Shown piece after piece: positions 27,524 to 36,750 of a stretch of 64,000 nt of DNA (positions are counted from its first letter, which is position 1; each line of letters begins with the position of its first letter). Below the pieces are notes generated by a model. The model made no database searches. It was given only the letters and a program-made list of their open reading frames with translations, and was not told the DNA's origin. A program made the translations under genes and the position numbers. Origin of the DNA: Sarcina sp. DSM 11001 (GTDB taxonomy: Bacteria; Bacillota; Clostridia; Lachnospirales; Lachnospiraceae); assembly GCF_900101015.1 (NCBI RefSeq), contig NZ_FNFZ01000011.1, positions 1-64,000 of the forward strand. Reading direction: 5' to 3'.

Positions 27524-27561
27524 GCTCCTTCTGTGCGTAAAACGCGGGAAGGAGCTTTTTT
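27524..27561 (+). terminator. Terminator-like hairpin that contains the NifH-like 1 ribosome site
   Basis: GCTCCTTC (27524-27531) pairs with GAAGGAGC (27548-27555). The stem continues inward with GCG/CGC and is followed by six T. The ATG of the NifH-like gene comes 1 nt after the T-run, and its GGAAGGAG ribosome site is the 3' arm. The structure would both end transcription and mask translation unless it is opened, so it may be an attenuator. Confidence 0.75.
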
Positions 27562-27562
27562 C

Positions 27563-28309
27563 ATGCTTAAAATAGCCATTTACGGCAAGGGCGGCATCGG
27601 TAAATCCACCGTGACCAGTCATCTGGCGGCAGCTTTTGCCACGCTGGGAAAACGGGTGATCCAGATCGGATGCGATCCCAAGGCGGACTCTACGATCAAC
27701 CTGCTGGGCGGCAGACCGCTGCGGCCTGTGATGAATTATCTGCGCGAAGAGGATGAGGAGCCGGAGTCGATCGAGGAGATCGCAAAGGTCGGGTTCGGGG
27801 GTGTCCTGTGCATCGAGACCGGCGGTCCGACTCCCGGTCTGGGCTGTGCCGGACGCGGCATTATCGCTACTTTCCAGCTTCTGGAGGATCTGGAGCTGTT
27901 CGAGACCTGGAAACCGGATGTGGTTCTGTATGATGTCCTGGGGGATGTCGTCTGCGGCGGGTTTGCGGCACCGATACGGGAAGGATATGCTGAACACGTG
28001 CTCATAGTCACTTCCGGTGAAAAAATGGCGCTCTATGCAGCAAACAACATCGCGAGCGCAGTGGAGAACTTTGAGGACAGGAGCTATGCCCGCATCCGCG
28101 GGATCATTCTGAACCACCGCAACGTAGTGGGAGAGGACGAAAAGGTCCGCGCTTTCGCGGATAAGAGAGGGCTGGAGATCGTCGGGGAGATTCCCCGCAG
28201 CGATGAGATCACCCGTTTTGAGGACCTCGGCATGACGACTGTGGAGGGGGATCCGACGCTGCCGGTGAGCCGGACATTTATAGAGCTGGCACAGAAGCTG
28301 ATGATGTAA
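27563..28309 (+). CDS. NifH/BchL-like ATPase, system 1
   Basis: A dimeric P-loop iron protein of the nitrogenase superfamily that passes electrons to a NifDK-type partner with ATP hydrolysis. [20 protein letters not shown] holds the deviant Walker [11 protein letters not shown] the switch region. The two [4Fe-4S] ligands are Cys95 (GLGCAGRG) and Cys131 (LGDVVCGGF). ETGGPTPG and [14 protein letters not shown] are also conserved. At 248 residues it is shorter than NifH (~290), mainly in the region before the first cysteine and at the C-terminus. It sits 173 bp upstream of the D-K fusion gene, its likely partner. Whether the substrate is N2, a tetrapyrrole or another compound cannot be read from this gene. 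Confidence 0.92.
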   Translation: MLKIAIYGKGGIGKSTVTSHLAAAFATLGKRVIQIGCDPKADSTINLLGGRPLRPVMNYLREEDEEPESIEEIAKVGFGGVLCIETGGPTPGLGCAGRGIIATFQLLEDLELFETWKPDVVLYDVLGDVVCGGFAAPIREGYAEHVLIVTSGEKMALYAANNIASAVENFEDRSYARIRGIILNHRNVVGEDEKVRAFADKRGLEIVGEIPRSDEITRFEDLGMTTVEGDPTLPVSRTFIELAQKLMM

Positions 28310-28430
28310 ACATCTGCGGCATCTCTGAAGCCGGCACAGAAGCTGATGTGCAAAATCTGCGCTTTTAACACAGCCGGTTCAGAAGCTGATGTGAAACCGG
28401 CAGTATTTCCGCAGCCGGCACAGCTTCTGG
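28285..28430 (+). repeat. Tandem copies of the NifH-like 1 3' end
   Basis: GCTGGCACAGAAGCTGATG from the last codons recurs as GCCGGCACAGAAGCTGATG (28330), GCCGGTTCAGAAGCTGATG (28373) and a partial GCCGGCACAG (28414). The period is 41-45 bp. The copies drift progressively away from the gene. Confidence 0.8.
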
Positions 28431-28482
28431 CGCATAAGGATAAAGGGACAGTTACAAACGAGTCCTGAATCAGGAAATCATT

Positions 28483-31242
28483 ATGGAATCCATTATGGAA
28501 TCGGTCTATTATACCGCCGCGCAGCTCGCGGCCAGGGGGAGCGGGGATATCCCGAAGGAATTGAACTCCTCTACGCATCTGATCTATAGTTCGCCCGCGA
28601 CGCTGGCTTTCAATTCTCCTGGCGCAGAGGGATACGGGGTGAAAAGGGCGGGACTTGCCGTCCCGGGCTCGGTCATGCTGATCGTCTCCCCCGGCTGCTG
28701 CGGCCGCAACACCTCCGCCATCAGCCGCATGCCCGGTTATGAAGACCGTTTTTTTTACCTGACTATGGATGAGACAGATCTGGTCACGGGAAGGCATCTG
28801 AAAAAGATCCCGGACGCGGTCAGCGGTCTGTGCCGCGGCCTGGAGGAAAAGGGAAAACGCCCCCGGGTGGTCATGATCTGCATCACCTGTGTGGATGCCC
28901 TGCTGGGTACGGACATGGAGCGCGTTTGCAGGCGGGCGCAGGATAAAGTCCCCGGCGTGCGTGTCCGGCCCTGTTATATGTACGCACTGACCCGGGAGGG
29001 CAGAAAGCCTCCCATGGTACATGTGCGTCAGTCGATCTATGAGCTGCTGGAACCTCGGAAAAAGAGACCCTCGGCAGTGAACCTGCTGGGCTTTTTTGCC
29101 CCGCTTTCAGAAGGAAGTGAACTTCCCGCGGTCCTGTCGCAGGCTGGTGTGCGGACAGTCCGCCAGATCGGGGCCTGCAGGGATTATGATAGTTTTCAGG
29201 AGATGGCAGAGGCAAATTTCAACCTCGTCCTGAACCCTGAGGCGCGGCCGGCGGCCTATGACCTCCAGAAACGACTCGGCATCCCCTTCATCGAACTGGC
29301 CAGATTTTACCAGATCGACAGGATCGGGGCGCAGTATGCAGCGCTGGGTCAGGTTCTGCAGACGGCTTTTGACGATCAGAAATGGAAAAACGAAGCCGAA
29401 TCCGCGGTGGCTTCCTTCCGCGATGCTTTTCCGGACGCTGTCTTTTCTGTCGGGGAGGGTATGAACGGAAATCCCTTTGAGCTGGCCTGCGCTCTGGTAC
29501 GCGAGGGCTTTGCTGTGCGTGAGATCTTCGGGACGGTGAATGCGGACAGCTTTGTCTGGATCAGGGTGCTTGCTGCCCTGAGTCCGCAGACGCGGATCTA
29601 TTCAAACCTGCATCCCGCCATGCTGCATTACAGAGAGCATTATGCCGCCAGCCTGAATGATCCGGAAGGGGATGACGGAAAGAAAGACTACGGGAAGAAG
29701 GCTCCATTAAAGAAAGACTCCGGAAAGGAAGACCCTGGAAAGAGAGAAACCGGGAAAAAGGATCCCGCTGTCACGATCACCATCGGCCGCGATGCCGGCT
29801 GGTACCATCCTGAACTGCCGAACGTGCAGTGGATCTCGGATGTGCAGCCTTTCGGATACGGAGCAGTGACCGCCCTTTTCAACGCCCTCGGCGAAGCCAT
29901 GAGGACCGGCAGCCGCGGCGGTTTTTCACCGGAGATTACCCTCGGAGAAAAAGACGGCGTCAGCCGGACTGTCCAGGAAGATCGTGCTGCCCCCGGTACA
30001 GAAGAAAAGGCGGAAAAAACAGAAAGAGCGGAGAGACCGGAAAGGGTGGAGAAACCGGAAAGAGCGGAGAAACCGGAAAGAGCAGAGAGACCGGAAATGG
30101 GGGAAAGAACGGAAAAGCGGATCCGCGGTTTCCGGCGTTTTACTACCCCCTTTGCTCCGGACCAGTCCGGTGCGGTCTCTGTACTTTACGATATGGGCGG
30201 AATCAGCGTAGTCTGTGATGCGGGCGGCTGTACCGGTAATATCTGCGGATTTGATGAACCCCGCTGGTTTAAAGAGCGGAGCGCTGTTTTCAGCGCCGGC
30301 CTGAGGGACATGGACGCCATCCTGGGCCGTGATGACCGGCTGGTGGAAAAGCTCGCCGAAGCCGCCCAGCAGACGCCGGCGCGTTTTGCCGCAGTCATCG
30401 GGACACCTGTTCCTGCCGTGATCGGAACAGATTACCGCGCTTTATGCAGGATGGCAGAAAAGAAGACGGGACTCCCTGTCCTAGGGATCAATACAGACGG
30501 TATGGAATATTATGACAGGGGGATTGAAAAAACATATCTAGCCCTGTTGAAGAAGTTCTGCAGAAGAAAGGATGGAGCAAACGGGCTGGTCCGGGCGGAA
30601 AGCGGTTTTGTCCGACAGCAGTCCGTCCCCTCACGGATCATCGGAGTCTGGGGTTTTACTCCCCTGGATTTTGCCGGGATCCTCACTGCGGACGAACTAA
30701 AAAGCAGACTCCGGGACCAGGGCTTTGATGAGATCCTCTGCTGCGGAGCAGGAACAGACATAGAGGCTCTGAAAGACATAAGAAAGGCTGAAAAAAACCT
30801 GGTCGTTTCTCCGGCCGGGGCGGCTGCAGCTGTCTGGCTGGAAAAAGAATACGGAACTCCCTGGGAATATGGTATTCCCGGCGGGGAAGCCCTGATGGAG
30901 ATTATTTTTAAAAAACTGTCCGACCGATCCAATGGAGACAATATTTCGGACGGCATGGGAAAAGTGCTGGTCGTACATCAGCAGGTCCTGGCAGACAGAA
31001 TCAGGCGGCGTCTGGAGGAGGCGGGGATTTATGCAGTGACTGCGGGCTTTTTTATGATGAATAAAGATCTACTCCGCGGGGAGGATTCTGTCCTCAGGGA
31101 GGAAGCGGACCTGTATAAACTGGTCCTCGAAAGAGGCTTTGACTGCGTGATCGCCGACAGGGCGCTGGAACCTGTCCTGGCAGGTCTGCGGGTTAAATTG
31201 ATCCCTCTGCCGCATTTCGCGGTCTCAGGGGATTTGTCATAG
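28483..31242 (+). CDS. Fused NifD-like/NifK-like nitrogenase-superfamily protein, system 1
   Basis: This 919-residue protein joins two halves of the nitrogenase component 1 family. The D-like half (about 1-480) has SPGCCGRN (Cys72/73) and ICITCVDALLGTD (Cys133/136), placed like the cluster-ligating cysteines of NifD/BchN. A Lys-rich insertion near 395-430 and a RAERPERVEKPERAEKPERA linker (about 505-545) separate it from the K-like half. That half has VVCDAGGCTGNICG (Cys578, 583, 588), AILGRDDRL and GTPVPAVIGTDYRAL. Standard D and K subunits are separate ~450-550-residue chains, so the fusion is unusual. No FeMo-cofactor Cys motif is visible in the D half. Start: AGGAAA lies 7 nt before ATG 28483. 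Hyp genes follow. Confidence 0.85.
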   Translation: MESIMESVYYTAAQLAARGSGDIPKELNSSTHLIYSSPATLAFNSPGAEGYGVKRAGLAVPGSVMLIVSPGCCGRNTSAISRMPGYEDRFFYLTMDETDLVTGRHLKKIPDAVSGLCRGLEEKGKRPRVVMICITCVDALLGTDMERVCRRAQDKVPGVRVRPCYMYALTREGRKPPMVHVRQSIYELLEPRKKRPSAVNLLGFFAPLSEGSELPAVLSQAGVRTVRQIGACRDYDSFQEMAEANFNLVLNPEARPAAYDLQKRLGIPFIELARFYQIDRIGAQYAALGQVLQTAFDDQKWKNEAESAVASFRDAFPDAVFSVGEGMNGNPFELACALVREGFAVREIFGTVNADSFVWIRVLAALSPQTRIYSNLHPAMLHYREHYAASLNDPEGDDGKKDYGKKAPLKKDSGKEDPGKRETGKKDPAVTITIGRDAGWYHPELPNVQWISDVQPFGYGAVTALFNALGEAMRTGSRGGFSPEITLGEKDGVSRTVQEDRAAPGTEEKAEKTERAERPERVEKPERAEKPERAERPEMGERTEKRIRGFRRFTTPFAPDQSGAVSVLYDMGGISVVCDAGGCTGNICGFDEPRWFKERSAVFSAGLRDMDAILGRDDRLVEKLAEAAQQTPARFAAVIGTPVPAVIGTDYRALCRMAEKKTGLPVLGINTDGMEYYDRGIEKTYLALLKKFCRRKDGANGLVRAESGFVRQQSVPSRIIGVWGFTPLDFAGILTADELKSRLRDQGFDEILCCGAGTDIEALKDIRKAEKNLVVSPAGAAAAVWLEKEYGTPWEYGIPGGEALMEIIFKKLSDRSNGDNISDGMGKVLVVHQQVLADRIRRRLEEAGIYAVTAGFFMMNKDLLRGEDSVLREEADLYKLVLERGFDCVIADRALEPVLAGLRVKLIPLPHFAVSGDLS

Positions 31243-31311
31243 GTGAATTTTTAACAGCTTTTTATTTTAATAGAATTTAATTTAACAGTTTTAAAAGAAA
31301 GGATCCCGAGA

Positions 31312-33852
31312 GTGACGAACAGAATGACGGTGCGTTTTCGTGTATACGGGATCGTGCAGGGTGTAGGCTTCCGCCCGACAGTGGACAGACATGCTGCTGT
31401 CGCAGGGATCAGCGGCAGCGTGTGCAACAAAGGACCTTACGTGGAGATCATTGCACAGGGTGATCCCGGCCGGATCAGCAGTTTCCGCACCCTGCTGCAG
31501 GAACAGCCGCCCAAAAGAGCAGCGATTCTGAAAATAGATGAGAAGCCGCTGGAAGAGACGACTGTGTATGATGATTTCAGGATCGTGGTCAGTGAGAAGA
31601 CAGACGGTGAGATTTATATTTCTCCTGACATTGCAATCTGCGACGAATGTGCGCAGGAACTGTATGACCCCGGAAACCGCAGATATCTGCATCCCTTTAT
31701 AAACTGCACCTGCTGCGGACCGAGGCTGACGATCCTGGACCTACTTCCTTACGACCGGGAACGGACCAGTATGAAAATGTTTCCCATGTGCAGGACCTGC
31801 GCGGAGGAATATCATAACCCGGCTTCACGCAGATATGATGCCCAGCCTGTCTGCTGCAATGACTGTGGACCACAGGTTTATCTGCTCCCTTCAAAAAAAA
31901 GTACTGGAAATAGAAATAATAGTACTGACACCCTCCGGGGCAGGGATGCCATTACAGCTGCGCGCAGAGCCATTCTTGACGGCGGGATCGTCGCAGTCAA
32001 GGGAATCGGCGGTTTTCATCTGTGCTGTGATGCCACTGATGAGGAGGCTGTCCACAGCCTCCGTCTGCGAAAGCGCCGCCCCGCGAAGCCCTTTGCGGTC
32101 ATGATGCGGGATGAGAAGACGGTCCTCAGGGAATGCCTCCTGAATGAGGAACAGAGACAGATCCTGACCGGCCACCAGAAGCCGATCCTGCTGCTTGACA
32201 GAAAAACAGATTCTGATAAAGAGGAAAAAGCAGGAATTAAAGCAGAGATTAAAGCCGGATTTATTGAAAGAAAGGCGGTTTCCGGGGCGGACATCTTTGA
32301 TTCTGCATCAGCGGACGATACAGTGGGAAGCCTGCTTGCTCCCTCTGTCGCGCCGGGGAACCCCAAAGTCGGCATCATGCTGCCCTATACACCGCTCCAC
32401 ATGCTGCTTTTCCGATATGATGACGGACTCTCCATGCCGGACTGTCTGATCATGACCAGCGGAAATGTCTCCGGAGCGCCGATCTGCAGAGACGATGCGG
32501 ATGTGCTGGCGGAGCTGTCTGATTTCTGTGACTGTATCCTGAGTCATGACCGCCTGATCCGGATCCGGGCCGACGATACGGTGATGGATTTTCACCGCGG
32601 TCATCCCTACATGATCCGCCGGTCGCGCGGCTATGCACCCCTGCCGGTGCTGATGTCGGAGGAGAAACTGTTTTTTGAAAAAAAGAAAGCGGATGCAGGA
32701 AAAACTTCTATCCTGGCGATCGGAGGTGAGCTGAAAAACACTTTCTGCATTACATCGGGAAATCTGTTTTACCTCTCACCTTATGTGGGGGATCTCGAGG
32801 ATCTGCGCACTGTGCGGGCTCTGGAGGAGACTGTGGCGCGCATGGAGAACCTCCTGTAAGTCTCTCCGTCGGCCATTATCTGCGACCTTCATCCGAAATA
32901 CAATTCCACGGCTGTGGCGGAAGAGATGGCCGCGCGAAAAGGAATACCGCTGTACCGCATCCAGCATCACTACGCCCACGTCCTGTCCTGCCTGGCGGAA
33001 AATGACCGCACAGACCGGGTGATCGGCGTGTCCTTCGATGGCACGGGGTATGGAACAGACGGGACGATCTGGGGCGGCGAGATCCTGCTTGCGGACTGCC
33101 ATGGATTTTCCAGGGCCGCTGCCATAGAGCCCTTCCTGCAGATCGGCGGGGACAGCGCCCCCCGTCAGGGATGGCGGATCGCTGCGTCCATGATCTGGTC
33201 CATCTGTAAAAAACAGCAGGATAATCCGGAGGCTGCGGCTGACGCTTATTTCAGGATCCTTGACCAGCTGTCCATCTGCGATTCGCAGAATGCGAAAGTA
33301 CAGCGCATGATGGCGGAACGAAAGATCCAGGCAGTACCTTCTACCAGCGCAGGCCGCCTCTTTGACGCGGTCAGCGCCATGCTGGGCATATGCCGGGAGT
33401 CCACTTATGAGGGCGAGGCCTCCATTGAGCTTGAATTTGCCGCGGAGCGGTATGCGCAAAAAGCAGGCTGTCACGGAACCGGTTACTGTTCGCAGCAAAA
33501 TGGATCGCAGGAGATTCCCCTCCGCTATATGGCAACCAGCCGGTTATTTGCCTCTCTGATGAGCAGGAGGCTTCTTGGAGAGGATCCTGAAAAGCTCGCC
33601 TATGATTTCCATGAGGGGCTTGCAGACCTGATCGTGGAAGCCTGTATCAGGATTTCCGGGGAGACCGGGATCAGGACTGCGGCACTTACAGGCGGCTGTT
33701 TCCAGAACCGCCTGCTGCTGTCTCTGGTGGAGGACAGATTGAGGAAGGATGGTCTTGAGGTACTGATCCATCATCTGGTCCCTCCCAATGACGGAGGGAT
33801 CGCGCTGGGCCAGGCGCTGGCAGGCAGATTTATGGCAGGATCAGAAGAATAA
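31312..33852 (+). pseudogene. hypF: HypF carbamoyltransferase interrupted by an in-frame TAA
   Basis: HypF makes the cyanide precursor for Fe(CN)2CO by moving a carbamoyl group from carbamoyl phosphate to HypE. Part one (31312-32859, GTG start with AAAGGA) has the acylphosphatase motif YGIVQGVGFRPTVDR, two zinc fingers (CDECAQEL to CTCCGPR; CRTCAEEY to CCNDCGP), and the YrdC-like domain with a charged insertion near residue 305. It ends MENLL-TAA. The same frame continues at once as VSPSAIICDLHPKYNSTAVA and then HHYAHVLSCLAEND and SFDGTGYGTDG of the Kae1-like domain, to 33852. Total length and all motifs fit one HypF, so a single stop codon breaks an otherwise intact gene. It may be a sequencing error, true inactivation or readthrough. 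The second part could restart at GTG 32914. Confidence 0.88.
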
Positions 33853-33861
33853 AAGAGCAGG

Positions 33862-33898
33862 AAGCATAAAAATCCCCGGAACGGGTTTTATTATGCTT
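33862..33898. terminator. Hairpin between hypF and hypC
   Basis: AAGCATAA/TTATGCTT forms an outer stem around an inner ATCCC/GGGTT stem. There is a short T-rich 3' side. It could be a weak bidirectional terminator or a processing site. Confidence 0.5.
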
Positions 33899-33947
33899 AA
33901 GACAATGTAAAACATAACGATCTGAAACATATCAGGAGGATACAAAA

Positions 33948-34160
33948 ATGTGTGTGGGATTATCGGCAAGAGTAGTGCGTCTGCAGAAGGACGGGACCGC
34001 CCTGGTGGACGCGTCCGGCGCCCGGAGGGAGGTTTCTGCGCAGCTTCTGGAAGATCTGATGCCGGGAGACTATGTCATGGTTCATGCAGGTGCGGCGATC
34101 GCAAAGATCACGCAGGAGGAGGAAGAAGAGGCAGAGGCGGTACTGGACGCCCTGTTCTGA
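33948..34160 (+). CDS. hypC: HypC/HupF-family hydrogenase maturation chaperone
   Basis: HypC binds HypD and carries the Fe(CN)2CO group to the NiFe-hydrogenase large subunit. The protein begins MCVGLSARVV, with the essential Cys2, followed by the small beta-barrel (GARREVSAQLLEDLMPGDYV) and an acidic tail. At 70 residues it is normal. CAGGAGG precedes the ATG with good spacing. It lies between hypF and hypD. Confidence 0.93.
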   Translation: MCVGLSARVVRLQKDGTALVDASGARREVSAQLLEDLMPGDYVMVHAGAAIAKITQEEEEEAEAVLDALF

Positions 34161-34260
34161 TCAGGTCCTGTCCATAAAAACTTCCGTGCTTTACAATTGC
34201 TTTTCTGCGCCGGATGACTCACTTATCCGGGCGGGAATCTCTAGCTTTTTTGAGGTGATC

Positions 34261-35418
34261 ATGAGTGATTCTAATGTAAAAAAGGATAGTGTTATCTCCA
34301 GGGCGAGGGAGATCATAGACCAATATGACGGCAGGGAGATCCGGATCATGGAGGTCTGCGGGACACATACGCACGAGATTTTCCGGCTCGGGATCCGACA
34401 GATCCTTCCTCCTTCGATCCATCTGATCTCAGGACCCGGATGTCCGGTCTGTGTGACGCCGGTCAGCTTTATCGATGAGGCCGTCCTGCTTGCCATGGAA
34501 AAAAATGCCACGATCTGCACATTTGGAGATCTGGTCAGGGTACCGGGATCAGCAAAATCCGGAGTAAAAGAGGAAGGAAAGACGGCAGACGCTCCTTCAT
34601 TCGAAAAGGAGAACAAAGGGACAGCAGGCCCCCCTCTTTTTCCTGCCTCCCTCGCTGCGGCCCGCGCCGCAGGCGCCCGCATTCAGGTCGTCTACGCGCC
34701 GCAGGACGCGGTCGCTTACGCGAAGGAGCATCCGCAGGAGCAGGTTGTCTTTTTATCTGTTGGATTTGAGACGACGACACCTTCGGTCTGTCTGGCGGTG
34801 AAGCAGGCTGTGGAGGAGGGACTTACGAATTTTTCCATCCTGACAGCGAATAAGACCATGCCGGCAGCGTACGCAGCGATGAAGGACAGCACAGATGCCT
34901 TCTTATATCCGGGCCATGTCCATGCGATCACCGGGACTGCCGTCTGCGAGGAGCTGGCGGCGGAGGGAACGAGCGGGGTAGTGGCGGGCTTTACAGCAAA
35001 GGAACTTTTGACCGCCATCGCCGTGATCGTAAAGAATATACAAAAGGGGGAGCCGTTTTTTGAAAACTGTTATCCCCGTGTTGTGCGCCGGGAGGGTTCG
35101 CCCCGGGCGCAGCGTCTGGTGGAAGAGATGATGGAACCCTGTGATGCCCGCTGGAGGGGGATCGGTGTCCTGCAGATGTCCGGTCTGCAGCTCCGCCCGC
35201 AATATGCGGACTACGATGCCCGGCATAAATTCGGCCTGCCGCAGATCGAGGGACGGGAAAATCCTGCCTGCCGCTGCGGGGAAGTCCTCCAGGGCAAATG
35301 CCTGCCTTCCGACTGCAGGGTGTTCGGAACAGGCTGTACACCGGAGCACCCGGTCGGCGCCTGCATGGTGTCCGGGGAAGGAGCCTGCTCTGCTTTTTAT
35401 CTGTATGGAAAGGCCTGA
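34261..35418 (+). CDS. hypD: Hydrogenase expression/formation protein HypD
   Basis: HypD is the Fe-S scaffold on which CN and CO are attached to iron with HypC. Conserved pieces are MEVCGTHTHEIFR, SGPGCPVCVTP and the C-terminal cysteine cluster CRCGEVLQGKCLPSDCRVF to GTGCTPEHPVGACMVSGEG that holds the [4Fe-4S] centre. A ~25-residue Lys/Glu-rich insertion follows VPGSAKSG (about residues 100-124), in the loop normally read as VPGS-S. GAGGTG lies just before ATG 34261. The 385-residue length is explained by the insertion. Confidence 0.95.
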   Translation: MSDSNVKKDSVISRAREIIDQYDGREIRIMEVCGTHTHEIFRLGIRQILPPSIHLISGPGCPVCVTPVSFIDEAVLLAMEKNATICTFGDLVRVPGSAKSGVKEEGKTADAPSFEKENKGTAGPPLFPASLAAARAAGARIQVVYAPQDAVAYAKEHPQEQVVFLSVGFETTTPSVCLAVKQAVEEGLTNFSILTANKTMPAAYAAMKDSTDAFLYPGHVHAITGTAVCEELAAEGTSGVVAGFTAKELLTAIAVIVKNIQKGEPFFENCYPRVVRREGSPRAQRLVEEMMEPCDARWRGIGVLQMSGLQLRPQYADYDARHKFGLPQIEGRENPACRCGEVLQGKCLPSDCRVFGTGCTPEHPVGACMVSGEGACSAFYLYGKA

Positions 35419-35537
35419 GACTGTTATGAAAAGCCTGAGATGCTGTTTCGATCATTATTACTAAAAAGGCACCGGGAACCGGATCCTCTTTTGGGTACAT
35501 AGAACTGCTTTCACTTTTTCACTACATGGAGGTGAAT

Positions 35538-36545
35538 ATGATTCATGATACAGTCACGCTCGCGCACGGGGCGGGCGGAAAACAGACTTCAGAATTGATT
35601 GAAAAGGTATTCCGCGCGCATTTTGAGAACCCTCTTTTTACACCGGATGACGCAGCTGTGCTGGAGATCCCGGCAGGGCGGCTGGCCATGTCCACAGACG
35701 GCTTTATTGTTTCTCCCGCTTTTTTTCCGGGCGGAAATATCGGCAAGCTGTCGATCTGCGGGACGGTCAACGACCTGGCCTGCATGGGGGCGCAGCCGCT
35801 TTATATGACCTGCGCGTTCGTGATCGAGGAGGGGTTTCCGATGGCGAAGCTGGAGGAGATCGCCGCAACGATGGAAAAGACTGCCGCGGAAACCGGTGTG
35901 AAGATCGTAGCCGGGGATACCAAGGTCGCGGGAAAAGGGCAGGTTGACGGTGTCTTCATCACTACGACGGCCATTGGACGCATCATGGACGGTGTGAAGA
36001 CGGGCGGCGCTCTCGCAAAGCCGGGAGACTGCGTCATCGTCACCGGCGACGTCGGCAGACATGGCTGCACGATCCTGCTCGCCCGGGACGATTTCGGGAT
36101 AGAAGCAGATGTAACCAGTGACTGCGCGCCTCTCTGGAAGGCAGTACAGAATGTTTTGACAGCGGCTCCAGATACCCATGTTATCCGTGATGCCACGCGG
36201 GGCGGCGTCGGTACAGTGCTCTACGAGATCGCCGGCCAGAGCAGCGTCGGATTTTCCCTTGAAGCGGAAAAGATCCCTGTGGATCCCGGAGTGCGCGGTG
36301 TCTGCGGCATGCTTGGACTCGAGCCCCTTTACCTCGCCTGTGAGGGACGTCTGGTCATTATCGCCCCTCCGGAAAAAAAAGACTGCATTCTGGAAACCCT
36401 CAGGACCAGTCCTTACACAGAAGGAGCGGCCTGCATCGGCACTGTCACCAGCGATCATCCGGGACGGGTCGTCATCAATACCGAGATCGGAGCGCAGACG
36501 ATCCTTCCCCAGCCAGGAAACGAACTCCTCCCGAGGATCTGTTGA
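35538..36545 (+). CDS. hypE: Hydrogenase maturation protein HypE
   Basis: HypE dehydrates the carbamoyl group on its C-terminal cysteine to a thiocyanate, the donor of CN. It has the AIRS/PurM fold: LAHGAGGKQTSELI, FTPDDAAVLEIPAG, GNIGKLSICGTVNDLACMGA and ATRGGVGTVLYEIA. The chain ends LLPRIC with the required terminal Cys. GGAGGTGAAT places the start at ATG 35538; the ATG at 35526 overlaps the ribosome site. It completes a hypF-C-D-E group; hypA and hypB are not in the window. Confidence 0.96.
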   Translation: MIHDTVTLAHGAGGKQTSELIEKVFRAHFENPLFTPDDAAVLEIPAGRLAMSTDGFIVSPAFFPGGNIGKLSICGTVNDLACMGAQPLYMTCAFVIEEGFPMAKLEEIAATMEKTAAETGVKIVAGDTKVAGKGQVDGVFITTTAIGRIMDGVKTGGALAKPGDCVIVTGDVGRHGCTILLARDDFGIEADVTSDCAPLWKAVQNVLTAAPDTHVIRDATRGGVGTVLYEIAGQSSVGFSLEAEKIPVDPGVRGVCGMLGLEPLYLACEGRLVIIAPPEKKDCILETLRTSPYTEGAACIGTVTSDHPGRVVINTEIGAQTILPQPGNELLPRIC

Positions 36546-36550
36546 CAAAA

Positions 36551-36670
36551 GGGACAGGGGACGAAGACAGGGTACGGAGACAGGGGAAGGTTCTTTATCT
36601 CCTTCCTGAAGGAGACAAAGAACCTTCCCCTTCTCCTTTCAGGAAGCTGTCTCCCTGCCGGGCTCTGTCC
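36551..36670. repeat. Large nested palindrome between hypE and the TM1266-like gene
   Basis: The core GGGGAAGGTTCTTTATCTCC (36583-36602) pairs almost perfectly with 36611-36630 around an 8-nt loop. Outer arms continue the symmetry: GGAGACAG/CTGTCTCC and GGGACAG/CTGTCCC. It resembles the GGGACAGGGGA-type repetitive palindromes scattered in clostridial genomes, probably a REP-like or MITE-type element. Confidence 0.7.
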
Positions 36671-36750
36671 CGGGAGATTGTGCATTTTTACGTGACCGCC
36701 TTGTGTGTCCTTTTGGTATTGTGTATATTGGAATGAAAGGAACTTGAACT

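Noticed and set aside
32914-33852. A separate Kae1/TsaD-like gene
   Set aside because: It continues the hypF frame exactly and encodes the missing HypF C-terminal domain, so it is the second part of an interrupted hypF.
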